DNA of 64,000 nucleotides, from positions 186,001 to 250,000 of the forward strand of contig NZ_JAGEVG010000001.1 of assembly GCF_017581925.1 (NCBI RefSeq). The letters are read 5' to 3'. Both the position numbers and the translations under genes were made by a program. Below are positions 34,783 through 43,704 of this stretch, piece by piece; the stretch's first letter is position 1, and every line of letters begins with the position of its first letter. Below the pieces are notes generated by a model. It made no database searches. It was given only the letters and a program-made list of their open reading frames with translations, and was not told where the DNA came from. Origin of the DNA: Gelidibacter pelagius (lineage in GTDB: Bacteria > Bacteroidota > Bacteroidia > Flavobacteriales > Flavobacteriaceae).

Positions 34783-36102
34783 ATGGCAAACTATAGACTA
34801 GACATAGCGCGTTTTATTGATTTAGAATCTGAAGCTAATAATAACTTAAAAGCAGTTGTAAGTATTCAATATCCTATTTATTATATCCATACTGAGATAG
34901 TTGACACTAAACCTCATATTCTTTATGGATTAGATAAAGTAGTTTTAAATAGTTCTAAAATCTATCGATCTTTTAATGATGATGACATAGCCAAGTTACT
35001 TTCTTTACCGTCTTCTGTCATTTCCAGCAGAAAAAGCTATATGCATAAAAATGAATATATAGATAAAGACGATGTGTTAACTAATTTAGGTCTGAACTAT
35101 ATTAATATCGAGGAAGAGAAAATGGAACATCATGTCTCTCAAGATTTTATTATTGATGGGATAAGCCTTAAACCACTTCCTAAAGAGCTTTATGGTATTA
35201 AATATAAAGAAGAATATATTTTTGAGAGTGATTATAATCACTTCACAAACAAGAATGGAGAGACTGTTTCCAATAGACCATTTTCTCCAGACTTAACTCA
35301 TCAGCCTATTCAAAGGCAGATTATCGAAAAAAATCTTTTAGACGTGCAGATAAATGAACGAGGCGACTATAATATTCCTTTAGGGTTAAAAACATTATCT
35401 TCTCTTACTTACAGCGTATGCACCTTACCTGTTTTTATTGGTTTGTTTGAAAATAACGGTGTTTTAAAACGTAAGTTAATTAACGGTTTTGATTCTTTAG
35501 GAAAAGATGATCACCTCACCGTATTTCTTCCAAATTTAGAAAAGAGAATTAAGAATTTAGAACTTAGATTAGATGAACGAAATTCGAGAGACGGTAGTAC
35601 TCAATATAATTTTGAATCGAATTGGAGAGAAATAGATTTAATAAGAGATGAGGATAGATTGTTTCTTTTTTCTAAAGAAGACTTAAAAGGTTTCTTTTGT
35701 AAGCAATATCAAATTGAAGACTTAGAACTAACAGATGTTAATCGTGAGTCAAATTCTATTGGATTAAAAGTTACCAAGGAAGTATTTCAAAAAACAAAGT
35801 TAAAAAAGAAACTTCTTGAAAATATAAAACGAGGTACAGATTATTTTTTAAAAAACAAAATAACATCCGGCGTTTGGATCATATTCTTTGATTTCATTGC
35901 TGACGATGATTTTATAAAAGATGCTGTTGAGCTTTCTATCCTTGTCGATGATTTAACTAGCAAACGCTTTCCTGAAGAAAAAATACTGCTTAAGATTATG
36001 GCTTATAATAATCATAGACATATTTTAGTTGCATTAGAAGAATACAGATTATTGGAAGAAATAGATATATCTAATCATATGTTAAACCTAAAAAATGAAT
36101 AA
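34783..36102 (+). CDS. Unknown 439-residue protein of the helicase/CARF operon
   Basis: The gene starts 2 bp after the helicase stop and its end overlaps the PLD-gene start by 8 bp, so it is translationally linked to both. Residues about 50-105 (SKIYRSFNDDDIAKLLSLPS, then SSRKSYMHKNEYIDKDD, then LGLNYI) have the pattern of a winged helix. The middle has several strands, and the C-terminal part is a mixed alpha/beta domain (GVWIIFFDFIADDDFI, MAYNNHRHILVALEEY). I recognise no family and see no catalytic signature. It could be a DNA-binding or adaptor component of the system. Confidence 0.6.
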   Translation: MANYRLDIARFIDLESEANNNLKAVVSIQYPIYYIHTEIVDTKPHILYGLDKVVLNSSKIYRSFNDDDIAKLLSLPSSVISSRKSYMHKNEYIDKDDVLTNLGLNYINIEEEKMEHHVSQDFIIDGISLKPLPKELYGIKYKEEYIFESDYNHFTNKNGETVSNRPFSPDLTHQPIQRQIIEKNLLDVQINERGDYNIPLGLKTLSSLTYSVCTLPVFIGLFENNGVLKRKLINGFDSLGKDDHLTVFLPNLEKRIKNLELRLDERNSRDGSTQYNFESNWREIDLIRDEDRLFLFSKEDLKGFFCKQYQIEDLELTDVNRESNSIGLKVTKEVFQKTKLKKKLLENIKRGTDYFLKNKITSGVWIIFFDFIADDDFIKDAVELSILVDDLTSKRFPEEKILLKIMAYNNHRHILVALEEYRLLEEIDISNHMLNLKNE

Positions 36103-37516
36103 CAGCTTAATAGATAAAGAGATTTTTGAAGGGGGTTATTTTGTCTTGAATGATAATAGAACACAAGCTAAATTAGGAGAGTACCCTAACTTATTATTCA
36201 CACTTGATGGATATCCTCAAATTAAAAACCATATAATTAAACTTATAAGAAGTTCAGTTAAAGTAATTAAACTGTGTTCTTTTATAATTAGTGATGAGGA
36301 AATTGCTTTTGAGTTATTAGAGAAATGCAAGAATACAGATGTGGCTGTTTTTTTACTTACTCAACTAGATGATAAAAAATTCAATTTTGACTTTTTACCT
36401 GAAGAAGTATCTTCTAGACAAGGTAAAGAGCATATGTCAATTATTACAAGGCTTTATGGTCTTGGTGCACACGTGAGAGCGGCAACTTCGGCACATGCAA
36501 AGTTTATTGTTTGCGATAATTGTGACGCACTACTTATGAGTGCGAATATTACATCTCCATCTTTAAATACGAATCCAGAAACAGGTGTTATTCTCAAAAA
36601 AGAGAAAGGCTATAGAGAGTTAGATAAGCTTTTTGATATTCTTTTTCAAAAAGGAACAGAGTATGTCGGTTTTACAACATCAGGAAAAAAGCAACTAATC
36701 TCATCGCGTTCTACACATATTACAGAAGAAATACTCGAATTAATTGATGAATCAAGCATAAAATTCACTTGGGAAAACTTAAACAACTCTTTGTACGAAA
36801 GCATTGTTCAATTGATTAAAGAGGCTAAATCCGATATTTTTATTTCAACGTATTCTGTTGTAGGATTAGATGAAATTTCTGAATTTGTAGAAGAGCTCAG
36901 AAAGGCTAACAATAGAGGCCTTGCAATAAAACTATTTTGTAGAGCAATGAATCATAGAAAGGATCATTTAGAAAGTTGTTTGAAATTAAAGCAAATCGGA
37001 ATCGAGATTTATGGAGATTACTTTAATCACTCAAAAGGTATTTATTCAGGAGACAAAGGCATTTTGTTTACGGCAAATATTGATGGTAATCACGGTCTAA
37101 TAAATGGTTTTGAGGTTGGCGCAATAATACAGGAGAACCAGCTTACTGACTTTAAGAATTTTGTAGAATGGCAAATTGAAACGGCACCTTTCTATTTTAC
37201 TATTAATCCTTCTAAGCAAACATATTATGATATGTATGATGTTTATGCAGGATTTAAAAACATCGAAAAACCTAGTTTTCCTTCGAGCTGTATAATCTAT
37301 ACCGATATTGAGATTAAAGATGAGGTTTTTAAAAATCCTATATATTTATTAACTGATGAGGATAAAAATGTTTTGAAAATGAGAATTTCAGATATCGAGT
37401 ACGACGTGGAAATGGAGAGAAGTAATATTAATGTTATTAATAAATCAAAAAATAAAAGTTACAATATGCAATCTTACTTACTAAAGTATAAAGAAATAGA
37501 TGTAGTAAACAATTAA
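36095..37516 (+). CDS. Phospholipase-D-family (HKD) protein, likely nuclease
   Basis: A 473-residue protein with two HKD motifs. The first is H134-A-K136 with D141 and the following SAN in AHAKFIVCDNCDALLMSAN; the second is H312-S-K314 in NHSKGIYSGD, with D320 and a TANIDG loop. Two motifs in one chain form the usual PLD catalytic centre. In defense operons PLD proteins act as metal-independent nucleases (for example DrmC of DISARM), though the family also includes lipases. The gene overlaps its upstream neighbour by 8 bp and abuts the CARF gene with no gap. There is no signal peptide, so it acts in the cytoplasm. Confidence 0.8.
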   Translation: MNNSLIDKEIFEGGYFVLNDNRTQAKLGEYPNLLFTLDGYPQIKNHIIKLIRSSVKVIKLCSFIISDEEIAFELLEKCKNTDVAVFLLTQLDDKKFNFDFLPEEVSSRQGKEHMSIITRLYGLGAHVRAATSAHAKFIVCDNCDALLMSANITSPSLNTNPETGVILKKEKGYRELDKLFDILFQKGTEYVGFTTSGKKQLISSRSTHITEEILELIDESSIKFTWENLNNSLYESIVQLIKEAKSDIFISTYSVVGLDEISEFVEELRKANNRGLAIKLFCRAMNHRKDHLESCLKLKQIGIEIYGDYFNHSKGIYSGDKGILFTANIDGNHGLINGFEVGAIIQENQLTDFKNFVEWQIETAPFYFTINPSKQTYYDMYDVYAGFKNIEKPSFPSSCIIYTDIEIKDEVFKNPIYLLTDEDKNVLKMRISDIEYDVEMERSNINVINKSKNKSYNMQSYLLKYKEIDVVNN

Positions 37517-38095
37517 ATGGAAAACACACTTAAATATCTAGAAGAATGGCGTGATTTGGCAAGCCAGGGTAATTTTAAATTGGCTGAAAATTTATACTAT
37601 GAGAAATTATTTCCCGAGGTAATTTCTATTTTTTGCGATAAATACCAATCTGAGTTTTCAGAAAGTGGAGTCTTAATATCATTACTAGGCTTTTCTCCTG
37701 AGCCGCTTATATTAACTGCTAGAGCGGTTAAACCAGCTCATCATTATATTTTGACTACGGAGATTCGAGAGGATATTCTTGATCGCATCCACCAGCATCT
37801 GGATGATGATTTTGAGCTTATTATAGTTGATTCTCCGGATTTTCAATCTATTTACAAATCGTTGAAAGAAATCTTGTATAAAGTAAATACGACAAATATT
37901 ACTCTTGACATAACAGGAGGCAAAAAATCTATGGTTGCCTCAGCCGCCATTTTTGGGAAAGACTATAGATTTAGAATCACATATGTTGATTTTGAAGAGT
38001 ACATAAAAGAACTCCGTAAACCGCTACCAGGATCCGAGATATTAAAGACTGTATATAATCCTGACGTAGACCAACCAGAAATATTTTTAAAGTAA
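37517..38095 (+). CDS. Single-domain CARF-like protein
   Basis: A 192-residue protein. After a helical N-terminus (WRDLASQGNFKLAENLYYEK) it has a Rossmann-like strand SLLGFSPEPLILTARAVKP and, at 129-142, LDITGGKKSMVASA, the TGGKK loop typical of ligand binding in CARF domains of the DUF1887/Card1 group. No effector domain is attached. It lies directly before a full CARF-nuclease gene (TAATG overlap), so the two may form a heteromeric sensor or one may act as ring-nuclease or decoy. The start abuts the PLD stop. Confidence 0.6.
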   Translation: MENTLKYLEEWRDLASQGNFKLAENLYYEKLFPEVISIFCDKYQSEFSESGVLISLLGFSPEPLILTARAVKPAHHYILTTEIREDILDRIHQHLDDDFELIIVDSPDFQSIYKSLKEILYKVNTTNITLDITGGKKSMVASAAIFGKDYRFRITYVDFEEYIKELRKPLPGSEILKTVYNPDVDQPEIFLK

Positions 38096-39189
38096 TGACG
38101 CATCAAATTGTTTTATTAGGAGGTCAACTTCTACCTGTATATCTTGGTGTGCTTGAAAGGAAACCGAAAGTTGTTCATATTCTTTATACGAAAGAGACAG
38201 TTAGACATAAAACTCGTTTAGTTAGATTGTTTGAAGGTGTTCGGATATTTGACTATCAAATTGATCCTTATGACTATGACTCAATTCAAGAAACAGTTAC
38301 TGATATAATTTGTAATTATGAGGGTGTTGATTTTGAATTAAACTTAACCAGTGGAACCAAGTTAATGGCATTGGCCAGTCAACAGGTTTTTAAGAGTTTA
38401 GACTGTTTTAGTTTTTATGTTGATCAAAAGCAAAATATTATCGATTTATCCGATGGTTCCAAAACCAAAATAAGTTCCTTAATTTCGACTAAAATGTTTC
38501 TTTCCTTATCTGATCATAATAATTTCACCTCATCTACTTTGAAAGCATTTAATGAAGAAGAGATGAAATTGGCAAACTCAATATTAGAGTTAAGGAAGGA
38601 TAAGTCTGGGATAGGTGAATTATTCAAGTTATTTAGATCCTTGAGAATAGATTCTGAGTTGAGGAATTTTTCTTTCTCTAATTCAAAATATGAAATCTCT
38701 TGGAGATCTAATATCCTTTGTGTAAAAGCACCAAGATTTAGCCTCAATGCTGAGGGGAAAAATTCCTTTAAGATTTTGACAACTGGGTTATGGTGGGAAC
38801 TAATTATAGGTATGGCTATCAGTAAATGGAAATCGGCTGTGGACGTACATATGAGTCTGGCTATTAAGTCAAATAAGGATGCGAATATGGACAAAAATGA
38901 AATAGATATTCTTGTTAATACAGGTCACAATGTTTTTTTTATTGAGTGTAAATCAGGTATTGTAACTCAATCAGATTTAAATAAAATTAGAACTGTTAGT
39001 AAACTTTATGGCGGTCTTAGTTCAAAATCAATACTTGCTTCATTTTTTAAACCGAAGGATCATCTTTTAGAAAAATGTCAGGATTTAGGTATAGAGGTAT
39101 TTTGCTTGAACGGAGATTCAAATATTCCTGTTGAGCTGAATTCAATTTCAAAAAGTTTGGATCGATTATTAAGTCGAGTTGAGTTATAG
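38095..39189 (+). CDS. CARF-PD-(D/E)xK nuclease, Card1/Can2-like (DUF1887 type)
   Basis: A 364-residue protein. The CARF half has QIVLLGGQLLPVYLGVLERK at the N-terminus and the loop LNLTSGTKLMALASQQVF (82-99). The C-terminal half is a PD-(D/E)xK nuclease with an early E235 in GLWWELIIGM, an acidic E269/D271 in NEIDILVNTG and E284-x-K286 in FFIECKSG. This is the architecture of Card1/Can2, which degrades nucleic acid after binding cyclic tetra-adenylate in type III CRISPR immunity. Here no cas gene is near, so the ligand is unknown. It is the last gene of the five-gene operon; McrBC begins 131 bp later. Confidence 0.75.
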   Translation: MTHQIVLLGGQLLPVYLGVLERKPKVVHILYTKETVRHKTRLVRLFEGVRIFDYQIDPYDYDSIQETVTDIICNYEGVDFELNLTSGTKLMALASQQVFKSLDCFSFYVDQKQNIIDLSDGSKTKISSLISTKMFLSLSDHNNFTSSTLKAFNEEEMKLANSILELRKDKSGIGELFKLFRSLRIDSELRNFSFSNSKYEISWRSNILCVKAPRFSLNAEGKNSFKILTTGLWWELIIGMAISKWKSAVDVHMSLAIKSNKDANMDKNEIDILVNTGHNVFFIECKSGIVTQSDLNKIRTVSKLYGGLSSKSILASFFKPKDHLLEKCQDLGIEVFCLNGDSNIPVELNSISKSLDRLLSRVEL

Positions 39190-39320
39190 GTAAGTTGCAA
39201 TACTATAGCTTCTTTACCATAAAGTTCAATTGCTGTGTTCGAATTAGGGATTATAAAGAATAGTAGAGCGCGTCATGGTTTGGCGATGATAAATATTAAT
39301 TTGACGAAAAACTAGAAAGA

Positions 39321-40982
39321 ATGAATAATCGACTGGCAACAATATATACATATTTAGTAGATAATAGAAAACATGAACTAACAGCTTGGCATAATGAATA
39401 TAGAGAATTTACAACGGACGTTCAGAGGATAAGAACAGCTTTAGAGTCAGGTAAAAAACTTCGTGATAGCTCTACATATGCTGATACCATTTTCGGTAAA
39501 GAGGAATCTCCTTTTGATGCTTTTATTAAAAAGCTACTTTACGACCAATCTAATGGCATTTCGTCTCGAGGCCAGTCAGTGCTTAGTGAGAATTATCTGC
39601 AGAAGTTTAAAGATTCTGTTAGTTTTGATGAGGTTATTGAAGACCTTATTCTTGATCCAAATTCCGAGACATATCAAAAGCTAAAGGACTTCTGGTCATC
39701 CACAAAAGAAAGTAAAAATCCTGTATTAGTTAATAGGGCAATTGCGGCATGCACTTTAACTGTAACTAGTACTGTTGATGAGGGTAAATTTAATCAAGTA
39801 TATAGATGGCTCGAAGATCAAGAATTGGTCGAACCTTATCCTCAAAATGCTCCCTTCGATTGGTTTAGCAGGAGTCAGTTTGTAATGGAGCATCTTAAAA
39901 GCAGTTTAAGCAATGTTGCAAAAGTTGATGATTATTGGATTAGTCTGTTTTATTGGGAGATGTATACAAATCTTTCAAATCCATTTAGTCTAAAAAAACA
40001 AATTGTAAAGTATGGGGCTCCAGGAACTGGTAAGACCTATAAGGCTAAAGAAACATGTAAGCTACAATTCAGAATTTGGAAAAACAACTATCCTGAGTTG
40101 ACTGACATAACTATTGATGACGTCATTGAGACAGTTCAATTTCATCCCTCATATTCTTATGAAGATTTTATAGAAGGACTACGTCCAAATTTGGAAGGAA
40201 AACTGACCTTAGAGAATGGTATTTTCAAGAACATATGTATCGAGGCGGGGAAATGGGAGGTTGATATGGCTAAAATTGATGTAGAATTTGAATTTCATAA
40301 AGCAACTGTGAGCGATATTATACCTTATAGAGAAAAACTCTCTGGAGATTACTGGGAATTTATATTTTCTGAGAATCCAAATAAAAAATTGATTGACGTA
40401 GTGCCTCCATATTTTATTGTAATCGATGAGATAAATCGAGCCGAGATCAGTCGAGTCTTTGGAGAATTAATGTATTGTTTGGAGTATCGAGGGGTTGCAG
40501 GTAAATTAAAAACACAGTATGCTCAATTAAATTCTGAGCATTCAGGTATGATTAAACTTGGAAATGGTTATCAGTTTTTTGTTCCGAATAACCTTTATAT
40601 TATTGCAACCATGAATACAATAGATCGTAGTGTAGAAAGCTTTGATTTCGCCTTACGTAGAAGGTTTAGATGGGAAGAGGTAATACCTGATACTCAGCTA
40701 TTAAAATATCATTTAGAAGAATACAATAAGAAATGGGTCGACTTGTCTAAAAGCTTAAAAGCACTAAATGATGCAATTGAGAATGAGCCTTTGCTTGGCA
40801 AAGACTATTGTATTGGTCATGCCTATTTTTGGGAACTTCCTTATGCTGAAGATTTATCATTATCGGAGGTTAAGAAAACAATTTGGAATGATAGCTTATG
40901 TTCTCTACTTGAAGAATATTTAAGAGGTACAGGTCGCAATGATATTATGTCAACATTGTCAAGTAGCTTTGGAATTAGATAA
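39321..40982 (+). CDS. mcrB: McrB-type AAA+ GTPase motor of a modification-dependent restriction system
   Basis: A 553-residue protein with a unique N-terminal domain of about 220 residues, which in this family reads the modified DNA, then the McrB motor: Walker A GAPGTGKTYKAK (about 233), QFHPSYSYEDFIEGLRP, Walker B IVIDEINRAEISRVFGEL (about 367), and the GTPase signature ATMNTIDRSVESFDFALRRR (about 430). It moves DNA and activates McrC when methylated or otherwise modified bases are met. It overlaps mcrC by one base. The N-domain is not the one of E. coli McrB as far as I can tell, so the recognised modification is not known. Confidence 0.9.
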   Translation: MNNRLATIYTYLVDNRKHELTAWHNEYREFTTDVQRIRTALESGKKLRDSSTYADTIFGKEESPFDAFIKKLLYDQSNGISSRGQSVLSENYLQKFKDSVSFDEVIEDLILDPNSETYQKLKDFWSSTKESKNPVLVNRAIAACTLTVTSTVDEGKFNQVYRWLEDQELVEPYPQNAPFDWFSRSQFVMEHLKSSLSNVAKVDDYWISLFYWEMYTNLSNPFSLKKQIVKYGAPGTGKTYKAKETCKLQFRIWKNNYPELTDITIDDVIETVQFHPSYSYEDFIEGLRPNLEGKLTLENGIFKNICIEAGKWEVDMAKIDVEFEFHKATVSDIIPYREKLSGDYWEFIFSENPNKKLIDVVPPYFIVIDEINRAEISRVFGELMYCLEYRGVAGKLKTQYAQLNSEHSGMIKLGNGYQFFVPNNLYIIATMNTIDRSVESFDFALRRRFRWEEVIPDTQLLKYHLEEYNKKWVDLSKSLKALNDAIENEPLLGKDYCIGHAYFWELPYAEDLSLSEVKKTIWNDSLCSLLEEYLRGTGRNDIMSTLSSSFGIR

Positions 40983-42385
40983 TGCAGGATTGGCTATTTA
41001 ATATACTGCACAATAATACACTTGTTGATAATCAACGATACGAAGTCTTAGATGCAATTTTTACCAATCAGAGGTTATTTAAACCTATTCGATTAAATAA
41101 AAAAAGTAGGGGACAATGGACCAATAAATGGAATAACGAAGACTCTATATGGCAATTTTTGAATACTGTCAATTCAGAAGTGAATTCTGCTATTAAGGGT
41201 AATAAGGAGACGTCAATTATTCTATTTAATAATAAGGAATATGAGCATAACACAGATGATGATTTCATTAATGTACAAGGCATAAATATTAATCAATTTA
41301 CCTTAACCACAGGTAATTTGATTGGGTTTGTTAAACAAGGTGATAATAGCTTAAAGATTTCTTCGCGCTTCGGAGATAGCTTTTTAAGACAAATCATATC
41401 TGATGCAGATGGCTTTGTTGAGGCCGATAATCTGGGTGGAACTTCAGGCTATGAAGGTTTTGAATGGTTATTGGTTTATTTATGGAAGACAAAGCTTAAA
41501 AAGGCGTTTCGTTTAGGATTGCCCAAGCAATATATTAACAAGAAGAGTCGATTAAATAAAGTCAAAGGTCAATTAGATTCATTAGACTATTACATGTCCA
41601 GAGATGGTAAATATCTATGTAATTATCGTGAGCATAGCTATAATAATAGGGCTGCACAATTGATACTTGAGGTGTTTAATCAAAAGAAAGGTAGTCCGTT
41701 TTTGGAAGATTTGAATTCTGTTAAAAATGCTTTTGTTTCTGCAACAGAGGGAAAGAGGTCAACCCTTCGAGACTTAATAAATACTCCATATTTCTCTAAT
41801 CCATTTTATAGTGATTACAATGATGTAATTGATCTGTCCAAACTTCTAATTAAACAACAATCAACAGAATTTGGTAATGCCGAAAATAACAATGCTTTCT
41901 TTTTTGATGTGTCCATGTTATTTGAATATTTCATTCGAAAACTTCTAATTCGCAAGAAGTTTCATGTCAACAGTAAGTTTGATAAACGATTACAAATACC
42001 TACAGGAAATATAGATTTTAAAAGAAAACTTGAACCCGATATCATAATCGATAGTGATAAAGGGAGATTTGTATTTGATGTGAAATACAAGTCATTTGAT
42101 TTTAGGTATGGGGCTAATCGAGAGGATCTTTTTCAATTACATACTTATGTTGGTCAATTTGGTAACAAACAAAAGATAGGCGGTTGCGGGTTTATATACC
42201 CAATTTTAGAAGATAGACTTAAAACTGCTGATTCCGTAATTACAGAATACATGAGTGTAATGGGAAAGGAAATACCTTTTTATGTTATTTTTTTGGTCAT
42301 TCCTCCTTCTGAGAAAGATTATAGTATCCTATTTAAAAGAAGTAGTTCTTCTTTTATAGATCAAATGAGTAAAATTATTTTTTAA
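40982..42385 (+). CDS. mcrC: McrC-type nuclease subunit
   Basis: A 467-residue protein with the McrC N-terminal beta region (LTTGNLIGFVKQGDNSLKIS) that contacts McrB, a helical middle (LPKQYINKKSRLNKVKGQLD), and a C-terminal PD-(D/E)xK nuclease, LEPDIIIDSDKGRFVFDVKYK, with the catalytic D, D and K. It cleaves DNA when driven by McrB. The TAATG overlap with mcrB shows one operon. It probably complements the type I system by attacking modified phage DNA. Confidence 0.9.
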   Translation: MQDWLFNILHNNTLVDNQRYEVLDAIFTNQRLFKPIRLNKKSRGQWTNKWNNEDSIWQFLNTVNSEVNSAIKGNKETSIILFNNKEYEHNTDDDFINVQGININQFTLTTGNLIGFVKQGDNSLKISSRFGDSFLRQIISDADGFVEADNLGGTSGYEGFEWLLVYLWKTKLKKAFRLGLPKQYINKKSRLNKVKGQLDSLDYYMSRDGKYLCNYREHSYNNRAAQLILEVFNQKKGSPFLEDLNSVKNAFVSATEGKRSTLRDLINTPYFSNPFYSDYNDVIDLSKLLIKQQSTEFGNAENNNAFFFDVSMLFEYFIRKLLIRKKFHVNSKFDKRLQIPTGNIDFKRKLEPDIIIDSDKGRFVFDVKYKSFDFRYGANREDLFQLHTYVGQFGNKQKIGGCGFIYPILEDRLKTADSVITEYMSVMGKEIPFYVIFLVIPPSEKDYSILFKRSSSSFIDQMSKIIF

Positions 42386-42510
42386 TCGAAAACCTATTTT
42401 TAAAAAAATGCAGTCTTACTTTCAACGGATTAAAAAGTGGCTGTGTGACAATTTAATGGATTTTTGAATATATATTTAAGGCTGATTGTTTAATTTATAC
42501 TACTTGTGAA

Positions 42511-43572
42511 ATGGTTTTAAGAAAAATAGATCCTAACATGAACGAAGATCATTATTTAAATTCTCTACAAGAAAATAACCAGAGTTTTATAGATCAACTG
42601 ATAGAGGACGATTTCCACTTACCTCAAGAGCCTCCAGTGGAAATTCATCCTTATTTAAGCGAAATCAAGCTAAAGGATTATGATAAGTATATTGTAGGAA
42701 CGTTTCCACCAATCAGTTATTTGAATGACAATCAAATTTTGGTAAATAACGGTTTGGACATCTTATTTAATGCCAATGAAGGAATAATAACTAAACCTGC
42801 TATTCCTTTCTTTCACGGTAATTCACCTCAGGCTAGTATGTGGAATTTATTGTTGGATAATGTTTTTGAAAATCCAAATCGACAAGATGCAAAACATTCA
42901 CTAATTGATTTTCTACAAAATAATGAAATTAATTATTCGGATATAATTTATTCAACCAAAAGGATGGATTATGGGCATGAAGATAGCTACTTAAGAAATA
43001 TTCAGATTTATAAAGGATTGTTAAAACAAATTATCAATAACATTAATTTGAATAGAATTCTATTTAACACTTCCAGTACATTTAGTGTTAGAGGGCTATC
43101 TACACATGCAAACAATGGGGCCAATGCCCTTGTTGGGAGGATAAATGTTAATTCACACGCAAATGCTTTTGATTTATTTGTTAGAGGTCTACAGGATTTG
43201 GGTTGTTCAATTCAATTTTTTTTGGAAGATAATAATGGTCGAATAAGGCTTAATTGGGCCGAAGCGAATATAGACAACAGGATTATAGTTCGAAATATTT
43301 TAAAGACAAAAATCATTTTTCAAGCAAGAGTTATAATCCCTCCCAATCACGGACTATTTGAAAACGATAGGGTAATAGAAAAAATTTTTCATGTAGTGAC
43401 ACCTTTTAGCATGGCAGCACGAGGTAGAGTTGAATTAAATCCTATTATAAACAATTGGAGAGAGGAGAATAATAATCTTGAAAGAAATGTTTTGCTTAGA
43501 CACATCTATCAAGCATTTGTAAGATTTAATGATGTGGATGTCAATTTTCTAAATGGATTAAACGCTTTCTAA
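42511..43572 (+). CDS. Uracil-DNA-glycosylase-superfamily-like protein
   Basis: A 353-residue protein. The segment YDKYIVGTFPPISYLND (58-74) followed by AIPFFHGNSPQASMWNLLLD (about 97-116) matches the GtFPP ... FxGNprnxfW pattern of the MUG/TDG-like branch of the uracil-DNA glycosylase superfamily in which a catalytic residue sits in the first loop. The N-terminal 50 or so residues and the C-terminal 120 are specific to this protein and have no family that I know. It lies last in the defense block, 126 bp after mcrC. A role in attacking uracil- or base-modified phage DNA is an inference. The alternative start is Met10 at 42538. Confidence 0.5.
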   Translation: MVLRKIDPNMNEDHYLNSLQENNQSFIDQLIEDDFHLPQEPPVEIHPYLSEIKLKDYDKYIVGTFPPISYLNDNQILVNNGLDILFNANEGIITKPAIPFFHGNSPQASMWNLLLDNVFENPNRQDAKHSLIDFLQNNEINYSDIIYSTKRMDYGHEDSYLRNIQIYKGLLKQIINNINLNRILFNTSSTFSVRGLSTHANNGANALVGRINVNSHANAFDLFVRGLQDLGCSIQFFLEDNNGRIRLNWAEANIDNRIIVRNILKTKIIFQARVIIPPNHGLFENDRVIEKIFHVVTPFSMAARGRVELNPIINNWREENNNLERNVLLRHIYQAFVRFNDVDVNFLNGLNAF

Positions 43573-43588
43573 GCTAAAATTTCAATTG

Positions 43589-43602
43589 ATGCTCAAACCT
43601 TT
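43589..43602 (+). repeat. Subterminal direct repeat, right copy
   Basis: ATGCTCAAACCTTT is identical to the copy at 12769-12782 and lies 102 bp inside the right core. It is followed by TTACGCCTATTGC, a different sequence from the left flank. Candidate integrase arm site. Confidence 0.5.
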
Positions 43603-43704
43603 GTACGCATACTGTTACGCCTATTGCTGTTTTTTATTAATCGAATTCAAGTAATCACTCCGTTCTAGTATATAACACTCTTTATTGGTCTATTAGTTTG
43701 AATT

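Noticed and set aside
36095-37516. PLD protein as DrmC of a DISARM system
   Set aside because: The other DISARM genes (DrmA helicase, DUF1998 protein DrmB) are not present; the helicase here is SF1 Upf1-like and CARF proteins are not part of DISARM.
30112-39320. A CRISPR array or Cas10/cyclase near the CARF genes
   Set aside because: I looked for regularly spaced direct repeats and for Palm/GGDD or nucleotidyltransferase motifs on both strands in the island and found none, so no type III system is claimed.
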